Source: Morella rubra
Lineage: Eukaryota > Streptophyta > Magnoliopsida > Fagales > Myricaceae
Assembly (NCBI GenBank): GCA_003952965.2
Contig: RXIC02000111.1
Coordinates: 1-64,000 of the forward strand
Reading direction: 5' to 3'
Length of the DNA stretch: 64,000 nt
Shown: positions 49,210 to 60,237 of the stretch, in pieces
How the letters are laid out: every line of letters begins with the position of its first letter
Position numbering within the stretch: position 1 is the stretch's first letter
The notes under the pieces: generated by a model
What the model saw: the letters and a program-made list of their open reading frames with translations, nothing else
Database searches by the model: none
Told to the model about the DNA's origin: nothing
Program-made: the position numbers and the translations under genes

Positions 49210-50114
49210 TTAGTTACAAACCTCATTGGCAGTAGAGAACCCTCGGGCTTGACGGGCTGCAGCCTCCTCCGAGACCAAAGCTTGGATGACCAAAGTCTTG
49301 ACCTCCCAAGCCGAGTAAGGAAATCCCTCTCTGGCATATGAGTTGAGCAGGGCTGCACTCGCCTGCTTCAGCAGCTTACGAAAAGAGTTCTCCTCGTCAT
49401 TCCTTGCCGTCGCTTCAAACAAAGTTAGATCTGCTCTGTACCGTTCACTTGCCCTCGATCCGAACACCTTAGACACGGTTGATCCCTTTGGCACCATCCT
49501 CGGCCACGACTCACCCCTGCTGCTCCAGTATCTGTTATGGTCATCCACACCACCATTACCACCGAGTCAGATCGGAGTCCACCCGATAAGGTTTATCCCG
49601 TCAAATTATATTAATTCGGTTTCAATGTTGAAAAACAAAAACAAAAACCCGGAACTAAGATCTCAAAACACACAAAATCAAATAAAAAATAATTCCTTTT
49701 TGTGGAGCTGCAGTTTCTGTGGACAAAAGAAAGCGGTTTTCTAGTCGAAAACAGACGATTCATCCGAGTTGTCTAGTCTATATAAACTTACCCGTTTTCA
49801 CAAAGTTTCTCAGTTTTCTGTGTGTTTTGGTTTGTTTTTCCAGAGTCCCATTTCTGGTTATCTACGCATATCTCCAGATACACAACTGGTTTACAAAGCA
49901 TTGGTTTGGCTTTCGAGAGAGAGAGATATATATATCTATATATAGAGCGAGAAAGAGAGAGATCTTACTGTGGAGTACATCTTCCTCTGGTTCTTGAGAA
50001 GAGAAACCCAGGCCTTCCATTATGAGCGGCCTCTGATGAAGCTGCAAAGCTAAAAACAACGAGAAGAAGATGAACGACGAGTGGACACGGTAGACGTAGC
50101 CTCCCCAATCCCAT
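49210..50114 (-). CDS. Small secreted protein of unknown function
   Basis: Two exons (50114-49969 and 49531-49210) give 155 residues. The N-terminus MGLGRLRLPCPLVVHLLLVV and the following FSFAASSEA form a clear signal peptide, with cleavage near residue 26-30. The mature part begins with a basic stretch and a conserved-looking CTPQYWSSRGESWPRMVP, which spans the intron. It continues STVSKVFGSRASERY, then a helical half ending in LLNSYAREGFPYSAWEVK and ALVSEEAAARQARGF. I recall similar uncharacterised proteins in many plants but know no function and no named domain. Only one cysteine lies after the signal peptide apart from the terminal one, so it is not a typical cysteine-rich peptide. The splice junction restores the CTPQYW motif, which supports the model. 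Confidence 0.8.
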
Positions 50115-50399
50115 CTTCCTTAACCTTCCCTGCTGAACCAATGTGCTTTCATTTTCTATTCAGAGCCGTGCTATGTCTGGTCTGCCCTTCAGAGATTTTT
50201 GCCTAATGAGGTTTCAAAATGCCTGACAGGGAGACAGCGACCACTGTCCTTGGTAAATGAAGCTGCTGCTGTCCTGTTCTGTTTTCAAAAGCCATGTTAT
50301 CCTTTCCTTTATTTTATATTTTTCTAAGCTTTTCCTTTTCTTTTTTCCATTTTTTTTAAAATTTATTTTGACTAGTAGATGGAAAAGAAAGGTATAAAA

Positions 50400-50885
50400 T
50401 CATAGTAAATTCCGTAATTATATAAAAAAAATTAAATTAATATCCGTAATTGTCAAAAAATGAATCTGAAATCCTTAATTTTTAAAAATTTATCAATTTA
50501 CGCCTCTGTCTAAATTAAAAGTTAAATTTGAAGATAAATTAATATAAAATTACTAAAATGTCCATCAAAGACTAAGTTTAAAAAATAAATAAAAATAATA
50601 AATAAATTAAAAATAAATAGATTAATAAAATAAAGTTTCAATATTTTTATTTAAAAAAATATATTTTTTTTAATTTTAATTAATTTTTAAAATTTTATTT
50701 TATGAGGGCATTTTAGTCAATTTTTTACGTTTTTCCGTCTGATTTAATGCTTGATTTGAATGGAAAGGTGAATTGATGAGTTTCAAAAATTAAAGGTCTT
50801 GAATCATTATTTTAAAAATAGTGGGTATTAATTTAATTTTTACTCAAAGATACTGAAACTTAGAGTTCTCAATTATATCCTTTAT
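50400..50885. mobile_element. Fold-back MITE-like element
   Basis: The left arm (about 50430-50515, with AATTAAATTAATATCCG and TTTATCAATTTACGCCT) is mirrored by the right arm (about 50755-50845, with AAGGTGAATTGATGAGTTTC and TATTAATTTAATTTT). The centre is almost entirely A/T. Confidence 0.6.
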
Positions 50886-50889
50886 GAAA

Positions 50890-51880
50890 ATCCAATCATA
50901 TTCAATTAGAAACTTGAAGATTTACCTTTTTATAACTCAGAAAACTCTCTTTTTTTTGGTCATTTTCGCAGAACAGGACTGGTATTTTCCAGAGGTAACA
51001 AATATATAAGTGACATTTTAAAAAGAATAAAATTGACAAGAGAACATCACGATAAGACTCAAACCAGGCTAAACAGAAGGGAGAAATTTTTTATTTTTTA
51101 AAAGGATCTACCAATCGAGATACAGCCAGCATGAGTAACATCTCTTATATTTTGGGCCGGGTTAACGGTTATCTCCTTGCATCGAACTCTTTTTAAGCTG
51201 ATGAGGTTGAGCTTAGTTTGCTTTTGGGCCTGGCTCATCCCATTCAAAGTAGGGTGGATCTCGGCTCTGCTAAAGTTGGCCCATGAATTTAGACTTTAGC
51301 CCCGCATCAAGTGCTAGCAGAAAGTTAACTGACAGTAGCCAGTGGAGATGATTACGAAACATGAGGTTGAGGTAGGTAGAAATTAAATACGTCAATTTAT
51401 TAAAAAAAAAAATCTAATCAAGTTAGAGGAAAATTTATGCCAAGCTAAAAATATAAAAATAACCTCAATAGTTTGGCCAGATAATTAGGACCTGAGATAT
51501 TTAGGAGCATGCACCGCGAGGTCTCACATTCGAAATTTTTTAATGCAAATTATTTATTAGAGTCAATTCCTATCAACACCGGACTTATCTTACTTGTGTG
51601 GTTTAGAGATTATGCCGACATGAAATTTTCAAGAGAAAGAAAAAAATTATCTGTATATTCAGCATTAATATTTAATATAGTAATTAATTAACACCTGCAG
51701 TGAGTTTTATCAAGCTTATAAAAGATTATTGCCGATGATAGACCTCAAAGTAACCGGCCGATACACTCGATGAAAGATCCCAAATGGAGACAAGGACGGC
51801 AACTCAATCTCTGTTGCTTTGTCTGCATGCACCATAGAGCCACCTGCCTAACGTACTTCATGAGGTGTAAGAAACCAGGT
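50890..51880. other. Region upstream of 11S globulin B
   Basis: No gene seen. AT-rich DNA and a few short direct repeats, ending in the globulin B promoter. Confidence 0.45.
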
Positions 51881-51885
51881 TTTGA

Positions 51886-51974
51886 TAGCCATGCAAAGTG
51901 AAGAGTGGCGAGAGATTCTTTACCCACCATCTCATGCGTGTCTTTCCCTCCGCCCAGTTTTCTAGGCTATAAAT
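51886..51974 (+). promoter_or_regulatory. Promoter of 11S globulin B: legumin box and TATA
   Basis: TAGCCATGCAAAGTGAAGA at 51886-51904 contains the RY core CATGCA and matches the classical legumin box in order and context. TATAAAT follows at 51968-51974, about 75 bases before the ATG. The same 19 bases occur upstream of gene C in the opposite orientation. Such boxes are bound by B3-domain seed regulators (ABI3, FUS3, LEC2). Confidence 0.85.
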
Positions 51975-52046
51975 GCGCGCCATCTTCTCCTAGTAGCCAC
52001 TTCACCTCAAACCCCATAACAGCCGCCCCCTCCATACGATATCACC

Positions 52047-54055
52047 ATGGGCAAGCCCTTCTTGCTGAGCTCCATTTCTCTGTGCCTAATTGTGCTCTTC
52101 AATGGCTGCCTCGCTCAAACCCAACGGCAACAAGGACAGTCTGGCGAGTGCCAAATCAATAGGCTCGATGCCCTTGAACCCTCTAACCGCATCGAGGCTG
52201 AAGCCGGTGTTATCGAGACCTGGGACCCCAACGACCAGCAATTCCAGTGCGCTGGGGTCGCCGTCATAAGGCGCACCATCGAGCCCAGAGGCCTTCTCTT
52301 GCCTCAGTACAGCAATGCTCCTGAACTCGTCTACATTGTCAGAGGTGAACTCAAAGAACTCTTACGCCAAATTAAATGAATAATTTTTTAAATTTACCAC
52401 AAATACGTGACAGTGAATTTACTGTACAGCGTGATTCTGATGATTGATCCCTTTTGGGTACAGGTAGGGGTGTCTCAGGAGTTTTAATTCCTGGGTGTCC
52501 TGAAACGTACGAAGAATCTCAACAACAATCGCAACAACAAGAACGACAACAGCGTGAGGGCCGCAGGCAACAAGACCGGCATCAGAAGATTCGACGCTTC
52601 CGGGGTGGCGACATCCTCGCATTGCCGGCTGGAGTAGCCCATTGGTGCTACAACGACGGAGACAGTCCATTGGTTGCCGTATCTCTCATCGACACCGGAA
52701 ATTATGCCAACCAGCTTGACCAGAATCCTAGAGTAAGAAATTTACAGCCTCGTCACAATATACTTAATGCCTCATAGAATCGACGAGAGATTCCCAGCCA
52801 AAATGAAAAAAAGTAGGGCTTATAAAAAGAAATATTCATAGAAGCTTTTGTGCAAATCCTTTATGTGGGCAGTGGGTGTGTGTCAAATGTGTCTATGATC
52901 TATTTGTGTTTGATAGATTGACGTATTTGTTTGATGCTTTGTGCGTGGGTTATAGCACTTCTACCTTGCTGGGAATCCAGAAGAAGAACTTCAGCAAGGG
53001 CATCAGCAGTACTTTCAGCGCCACCGCCAACAACAGCGTGAACAACGTCAACGCCATGGAGAGCATAGTGATCAGCACGGCCGCCACCAGCGGGGCGATG
53101 GCAACAATGTATTCAGTGGCTTCGACGCTGAAATTTTGGCAGAAGCTTTCAACGTAGATGTCGAGATGGCCCGAAGACTTCAGGGGAGAGGTGACCACAG
53201 AAGGAACATAGTGAGAGTAGAAGGTGAACTTCAAGTGATCAGGCCGCCAAGGTCACGTGAGGAACAAGAGCGGGAAGAGAGGCAAGAAAGAGAACGAGAG
53301 AGCGAGTGGGAACTACAGCACCGCCGGGGTTCACCTGGCCGACGGGATGAGAATGGCCTCGAGGAGACTCTCTGCACCTTGAGGCTGAGGGAGAACATTG
53401 GCGACCCTTCACGCGCTGACATTTACACCGAACAAGCCGGTCGCCTCAGCACCGTCAACAGCCACAACCTCCCTGTCCTCCGCTGGCTCCGACTCAGTGC
53501 CCAAAGAGGAGCTCTCTACAGGGTAATTAACAAATATTTTGCATTCGTGTGATCACATGCCTTCGTACATATCTTCAAGTAATTGCAACCTTAATCCTGA
53601 AAATATGTTTGCAGAATGCTATTTATGTTCCACACTGGAACATGAACGCCCACAGTGTGTGCTACGCCATAAGGGGTCGCGCCGAGGTTCAGGTGGTCGA
53701 CAACTATGGTCAGACCGTGTTCGACGATGAACTTAGAGAGGGTCAGATTCTGACCGTGCCACAGAACTTCGCAGTTGTGAAACGGGCCAGCAGTGAGGGT
53801 TTCGAGTGGGTTTCCTTCCAGACTAATGACAATGCTAAGACTAGCCCTCTAGCAGGCCGAAACTCGGCCCTCCGGGCCATGCCAGAGGAAGTTCTGGCCA
53901 ACGCATTCCAAATCTCGCTAGAGGAAGCCAGGAGGATCAAATTCAACAGGCAGGAGACAGCTTTGGCTCGCTCAAGGTCTTCCCCAGCTCGTGAGAGGAG
54001 TGAAGAAGAGAGGAGGGAAGAAGAGAGGCGAGAAGAGAGGCGGGCTACCGCTTAA
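52047..54055 (+). CDS. 11S globulin seed storage protein B (legumin)
   Basis: Four exons (52047-52344, 52464-52732, 52956-53522, 53615-54055) give 524 residues. The signal peptide [20 protein letters not shown] plus CLA is followed by a Gln-rich start. Cys35 and Cys68 fit the acidic-chain bridge; Cys111 and Cys329 fit the interchain bridge. The cupin cores are evident ([19 protein letters not shown] in the first; [16 protein letters not shown] in the second). A hypervariable Gln/Arg/His-rich block starts exon 3 and a Glu/Arg repeat precedes the processing site Asn322-Gly323 (NGLEETLCT). The C-terminus is a run of RREEERREE type. It is stored as hexamers in protein storage vacuoles; 11S globulins of this type are known nut and seed allergens. 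AATAAA at 54135-54140 is the likely poly(A) signal. Closely related to gene C. Confidence 0.97.
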
Positions 54056-54059
54056 ATAT

Positions 54060-56700
54060 GTAAAATGTGACGTAATCTCATGCGGCAGCTAGTTTTGTTT
54101 TTCCCTTCTTTCCTGCTCGGCTCTTAGCCTCAACAATAAAAGCCTTACAACGGCGTTCGTGATGAATAGTATGTACGAGGTGGAGGATCCATGAATTCGG
54201 ATACTATGAGAGGTACTACGTGTATCTTTGTGTACAATTTCGAATGGTACTAATAATAAAGGGTTCTGAGGCTGCTTGTTTAAGTAGAAATAATAGGGAT
54301 CCTGTAATATTCAACCCAAGAGAACAGTTTCATATTTCTGAACAGATCACAGTTATGAGGAAAATACTATGGCAGGCCGCAGGTCATGGCAATAGTTTTT
54401 TTTTTTTTTTTCGTTATAGCCGATCGAGGTTCTTTTTATTGTCTGACGGTTTCATTTTCATATTCATGTAAATAACAACACTTACGATGCACATATCATG
54501 TGCTTCTTGCACTATTTTACTTATAAATTAAGTTACTTTGATTTTTGTTATCCACAGTTGCCGGGTTATTAATACGTATAATATATCTATCTTGAATTGC
54601 AACAGTTGGGAAATTAATACCGACAAATGTCGTGTGCACATAATCTGTCTCTGAATTGAACCACCAAATGACTCCTTGGTTTAGATGGCTATGCACTTCC
54701 GTGATGGAAAAATAGTGCCTAATGGAAAAATTCGTATCAATTTGTTACATTCACTCTTGTTAAAGTAGACGAGACTTTGATATCTAAGTAATTATATAAG
54801 CTTTTGGAGAGTATGTACTGAAGAGTAATTGTTAGAGAGAAAAAAAAAAAACAACGCAGACAATAGACATGTTTATTTTATAGAGATAGAAATGGACTTG
54901 CGAGGTCCATATTTGGACGTAATGGGTGCTTGATTTTCATTGAGGAAACCTTTTGAATTTTCGGATATGGTAATCTTTAATGATCCCTCCCTTATGTGGC
55001 ATGCATAAGGTTAATTTCTTAGTTCGCCTAAGGAAGTTCATGATTCTTTCTCAAATCTGATTTTGGGTTTGTGAGGTAATTGCGATCGGCTTTCCTTCCA
55101 TTCCGCGAGTCTTTCCATGCCTGGCAATGGCTTCGACCTAATCGGGATTGATAAAACTCATTAAGAGGTCACCATATTTTGAATTTCATTTCCTTCCAAG
55201 CTGCAACCGGCCTTCGGAGCATTATAAATAGCGTTCATTTGTCCAATATTTTAGAGTCTCGAAATTTTGAACAAGTCAAACACATTTCTAAAATTTTTAA
55301 TATCTACTCACACAATCCAAAAGTTTCACAAACACTAATAAATTTTAATATATAAAATATTTCTAAAATTTTAAAAAATATTCCATCGTCATACAAATGC
55401 CACCATCAACTTTGTTCATGGGCCTAGTTTATAATATTCTTTTCTTGGGCCTTACCAAGTCATCTTTTACTCATATGGGCCGGAGGAGTATTGTGCAATG
55501 ATACATCCCCAATTTGAATAGTTCCTCGGATGCCATATTTTTCCACCTTCTTGAGAAATTGTATGTATGTTGAGCTTATTAAAGCCTGCAATTGTTGATA
55601 TCTCTACCTCGTTTAGATACCTGAGATTGAAGTCCATTGATTACATCAGATCCCGTACGTACGTACATACACACACTGAAATATTGCTTATCATGTATAT
55701 TCGTTAAAGCTTCAATTCTTCTGTATATTTAATTGATTAAGAGCTATCTTAGTTAAGGTTGGAAGAAGTTTCAGCCGTGAAAACCAAAAAATAAAATAAA
55801 ATCACATGTTCTATATATAGTGAGATATTCTAATTATATATATAGTACATCCCGCAATTGTTGTCTCTACGAGATTTGATCTTATTATAAGTTGAATATA
55901 TAATATATTATTTTGGCCCGGGGGCATATTTTGAGGTCAATCTATTACGAATATATAGAAGAAACAAAGCAAACATAGGACAATATAGATATAAGAAAAC
56001 ATCATATAATATTTACGAACACAAATTAACCATATATATACCACTATTTCGTTTTTTCTAAAATAAAATCAATAAAAACACTATTAATCGTAACCATTCA
56101 CTAGCTAGTTATACTCATCCGAGCCGCAGCAACATGTACATACGGAATACGAGAATTTCCACCTTGTTGAAGATCTAGTAGTGGTGCTATACTGATCATG
56201 GCGTAAACCATGCCGGGGCTGATTAATTAGAGAACATTCAATGATTCATCAAGTCTCTTGGATTTCACATCATGGTACAGACATAGGAGGCGTTCGGGAG
56301 TAAAAATTTTGAGAGTTTTAAGTTTTGTAAAAAAGTACAGATATTTTATGAGATTTGATGAAAAAGTGAAGAGAGAGCAAATTTAAATAAATATTATAAT
56401 AAAAATGAATAAATTGAGAAGAAGAGAGAGATTATTTTATAATTTTTTAATGTGGATAGAAATTTCGAATACCACCGTAATCACTGAGTCCGGGATTACC
56501 AGCTCTATATGGATTTTTAATTCTTCCACATCGACTACCACAGAACTCTATTAAAAGAAAAAAAAAAAAAAAGGCAATTTAATTCAATACAGAACCATAA
56601 CTACATGCAGGTTTCTTATTTAGTAGCTTACAAAGATACACGTACGTCGTACTAATTACTTTCTTGACATAGCGGAAACTCTTCCAAGGACATAAGCCCT
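54060..56700. other. Intergenic region between convergent globulins B and C
   Basis: About 2.7 kb separates the two stop codons. No gene recognised. A decayed inverted-repeat segment at about 55228-55395 and a possible MITE at 56287-56470 (left end GGCGTTCGGGAGTAAAAATT) are present. Fragments of a third globulin were looked for by eye and not found. Confidence 0.5.
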
Positions 56701-56792
56701 TTTTATTGTCTGGCCTAAGAGCCTAGAAACCCAAGAACAAAACTAAGTGCCGCAGTTCGTTAGCTAGAGTAGTAGTACTATTACATTGTACA

Positions 56793-58961
56793 CTAAACTA
56801 CACTCCTGATCCTCGCGCTTGCGGACTCTGAGGAGGACCTAATTGAGGGAGCCAAAGCTGTCTCGTGCCTGCTAAATTTGAGCCTCCTAGCATCCTCTCT
56901 CGATATTTGGAAAGCGTTGGCCAGAACTTCTTCCGGGAATGCCCGGATGGCCGACGTTCGGCCTGCCAGAGGACTAATCATGGCGTTGTCAGTAGTCTTG
57001 AAGGCAATCCACTCGAAACCCTCACTGCTAGCCCTCTTCACCATGGCGAAGTTCTGTGGCACGATCAACAGCTGACCCTCTCTCATTTCATCGTCGAATA
57101 CGGTCTCGCCAAAGTCGTCGACCACCTGAACCTGGGCCCGACCCTTTGTGGCATAGCATACACTGTGGGCGTTCAGGTTCCAGTGCGGAACATACATAGC
57201 GTCCTGCGAAGGTAATTTCAGGATGATATATATTTGGAATTTAAAAAAATATATAATGTAAATACAGAAATTGTTCGACGGCATGTCGCATATAAACAGT
57301 GCGATATTAGATATATAGCTTGTGCACATTTCGTTTGCCGCGGGTGCTGCAAAGATATTATAGCATATTTCTTACCTTGTAGAGAACTCCTCTCTCAGCA
57401 CTGAGTTGGAGCCAGCGGAGCACGGGCAGAGTAAGGCTGTTGACAGTGCTGATGCGTCCGAGATCTGGGTTGTAAATATCGGCGCGTGAAGGGTCATCCA
57501 TGCTCTCCTTGAGCCTCAAGCTGCATATAGTTTCATCAAGCCCATTATCATCACGTCTCCATGGACTCGGGCGGCGTTCGCGTTCGCGTTCCGACTCTCT
57601 CTCTCTTTCTCGCCTCTCCTCCCGCTCCTGTTCCTCGCGAGACCATCCTCGCGGCCTTAGCGTTTCAAGATGACGGCTTTCCACCATCACTATGTTCCCC
57701 CTGTTGTCACCTACGCCCTGAAGCCTTCTTGCTGTCTCAATGTCCACGTTGAAAACGTCCGCCAAAAACTGCGCATCGAAGCCACCGAATACATTGTCGC
57801 CACCCAACTGTCGGGGGCCGTGCTCACCACCTGCCAGAAGATGATGTTGACGTTGTTGCTGGCGGCGGCGCTGCCCGTATCGCTGATGCTCTTGCTGAAA
57901 TTCGTCTTCGGGGTTCCCAGCAAGATAGAAGTGCTATAACCCACGCACAAGGTAATGGACTCAGTACGTATATCAATCCAACTCACGAATATATTAGAAA
58001 CGTATTTAGATCTCTTGTTCATATCGAATATTTCGAATCAAACTTAGAATTGAGGAAAATTAATTATAGGCATATGAATTGACTAGATAAGCTCTAGGCA
58101 ATTGGTTAGATAGTAATCGAGATTTAAACACGTGATGTGAAAAATGGTGGCGACATTGACGATGTAGATGAGAGGTGAAAAACAGGGGTTTTCAGTCAAC
58201 CGCGCGGAGGCATGCAGAATTAACGCGTCGCCGAAAATAATGTACGTACTAAGACTAGGGAATGTGACTTGCTTACTCGAGGGCGGCGCTGGTCAAGCTG
58301 GTTGGCACTGTTGGTGGTGTCAATGAGAGAGATTGCAACTAATGGGCTCTCTCCTTCGTTGTAGCACCAGTGGGCTACTCCAGCAGGCAATGCCAGGATG
58401 TCGCCCTCTCGAACGTATCGAATCTTCTGATGCCGGTCTTGTTGCTGTTGCAACCTTCGGCTCTGTTCCCCTTGAGATTGTTGTAGAGATCCTTCATATG
58501 ATTCAGGACACCCGGGAAGTAAAATCCCACTGAGACCCCTACCTGTTCTCAGAAGTGATCAATAATCGCAGACACATCGTGTTAATTTAGTTTTGTTTAT
58601 TGGGTGTAATTGAAATAAGTGGGTTTAATCCATTTGGAATAAGGTCTAGTTTCTGAAATTCACCTCTGACAATGTACACGAGTTCAGGAGCATTGCTGTA
58701 TTGAGGCAAGAGAAGGCCATTGGGCTCAATTGTACGCCGCGCGACGGCCACCCCAGCGCACCGGAATTGCTGGTCGTTGGGTTCCCAAGACTCGATAACC
58801 CCGGCTTCAGCCTCAGTGCGGATCGTGGGTTCAAGGGCATCGAGCCTGTTGAGTCGGCACTCCCCCATCTGGCGTTGTCGAGGATGGCTTTGAGCCAGGC
58901 AGCCATTGAAGAGCACAAGAACGCACAGAGAAACAGAGAGCAAGACAGGCTTGGGCGCCAT
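56793..58961 (-). CDS. 11S globulin seed storage protein C (legumin)
   Basis: Four exons on the minus strand (58961-58664, 58542-58277, 57933-57376, 57203-56793) give 510 residues. Exon 1 is 298 bases, the same as in A and B. The signal peptide [20 protein letters not shown] plus CLA is nearly that of B. Cys35, Cys68, Cys111 and Cys325 are in the expected positions. The first cupin reads [19 protein letters not shown], and the processing site is Asn318-Gly319 in NGLDETICS. The Glu/Arg repeat before it is longer and purer than in B. The basic chain ends [14 protein letters not shown], without the acidic RREEE tail of B. Exon 4 begins with Asp ([10 protein letters not shown]) where A and B have Asn. 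AATAAA on the minus strand at 56707-56702 is a likely poly(A) signal. Same vacuolar storage role as B. Confidence 0.97.
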
Positions 58962-59016
58962 GACGATATCGTCTGCGTTTTATGGTGAAGTGGCAACTAG
59001 CTAGGAGATGCTGGTA

Positions 59017-59102
59017 CTTATAGGAGCGAAATGTGTATAAGCAAGAGACACGCAAAGACAATGGGTAAGGAAAAACTTGCCATTCTTCACTTTGCATGGC
59101 TA
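59017..59102 (-). promoter_or_regulatory. Promoter of 11S globulin C: legumin box and TATA
   Basis: On the minus strand TAGCCATGCAAAGTGAAGA lies at 59102-59084, identical over 19 bases to the box of gene B. TATAAG lies at 59022-59017, about 55 bases before the ATG. Seed-specific regulation by B3 factors is inferred. Confidence 0.85.
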
Positions 59103-59414
59103 CCAAACCCTCACGTCTACACCTCAGTAAGTTTGTTACTGCAGGTGGCTGTCTGCTTCAGTGAAACGATCCCCAAAAAAGGCTGATCTGTCTCTACCAC
59201 AGCTCTTCAATTTCTTGTTGATTTGGAGATATTTGTGATCTATTATCCTTGAAGAGTACTGGATTTGAAGAAGGTTACTTAATTGGTGATGGATTGATTT
59301 AAGAGAAACTTCCTCATCTTTAATGTATTATAATCTTGAAAACGACATGTCAATTACAGGTGTTGGGCATGATTAATGCCATGCATGTATGCAAAAACAT
59401 AACTACCAAACACC

Positions 59415-59486
59415 GTTCACGGTGGGACTCGAACCCACAGTCTCCCGCTCCGGAGGCGAGCGCCTTATCCATTAGGCCACGCGAAC
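59415..59486 (-). tRNA. tRNA-Arg (CCG)
   Basis: The 72-base minus-strand sequence folds as a full cloverleaf. The acceptor pairs GTTCGCG with CGTGAAC (one G-U pair). The D arm is GCCTAATGGATAAGGC. The anticodon stem CTCGC/GCGGG closes the loop CTCCGGA, with anticodon CCG. The T arm is GTGGG TTCGAGT CCCAC. It reads the arginine codon CGG. There is no intron. A TTTTT run on the minus strand about 18 bases downstream (59397-59393) would serve as the RNA polymerase III terminator, and internal A and B boxes are intact. Confidence 0.96.
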
Positions 59487-59489
59487 TAC

Positions 59490-60235
59490 ACAGTGGAAGG
59501 TTCTTTGAAGATCATGTTAAACATTCGTATAACCACAAGAAGGAAAATGTTTAGCAATCAATCCATATCTATTTTTCATTTCATTTTTATTAACTTTTTA
59601 GTTTGCTTGCAATGGATAAATTGGAGACCATAATTTGTAAATAACTTGTAATGTTCTTGAAAGGAAGGACAAAAGGATTAAGAAATCAAAATTAAGCATT
59701 GATGGAAGTAACGAGAATTTTTCCTCTTCCTCTTCCAAATCTTTCTCTACTGATCAAAAGCCTTACTCTCATTTGTGCTATAAGTTCCTCTTCCAGCAAA
59801 AACACGCTTTGGTAGTCATAGCTAAAAATATTTTCAGCTAATATATAACCAACTATCATTTCCCATCATCCAAGCATGGCCTTAAGGTACAGTGCTGCAA
59901 GACTCAGGATTCCGAACTATTTTTAGCTCAACAGCTTGCTAATTCGAGTTCTATTGCAAAACCACAAGCATCATGTAGATCTTATTGAACTGAAGTTCTT
60001 GTTTGAGGCTTAATAAAAATTGGGCTTTTAAGTAAAAACGGGGCTGAAAACTTAACATTCACGATGTAACAGGAGAACAATCAGATACAGATCACGTAGA
60101 ACATATGGAGATAAACCCAGGTCTCGTACGTCCTTGAATTTAAGAGAGAAACCAATGGATATCGCAATCATTTTTTCAGCGCTAGCTAGTTAACAACAGT
60201 AATCTTGGGAGACTGCTTCAAATTGTATGGAAGTT
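59490..60235. other. Intergenic region between the tRNA gene and the patellin stop
   Basis: No gene seen. Bases 60030-60237 probably include the patellin 3' untranslated region. Confidence 0.45.
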
Positions 60236-60237
60236 GG

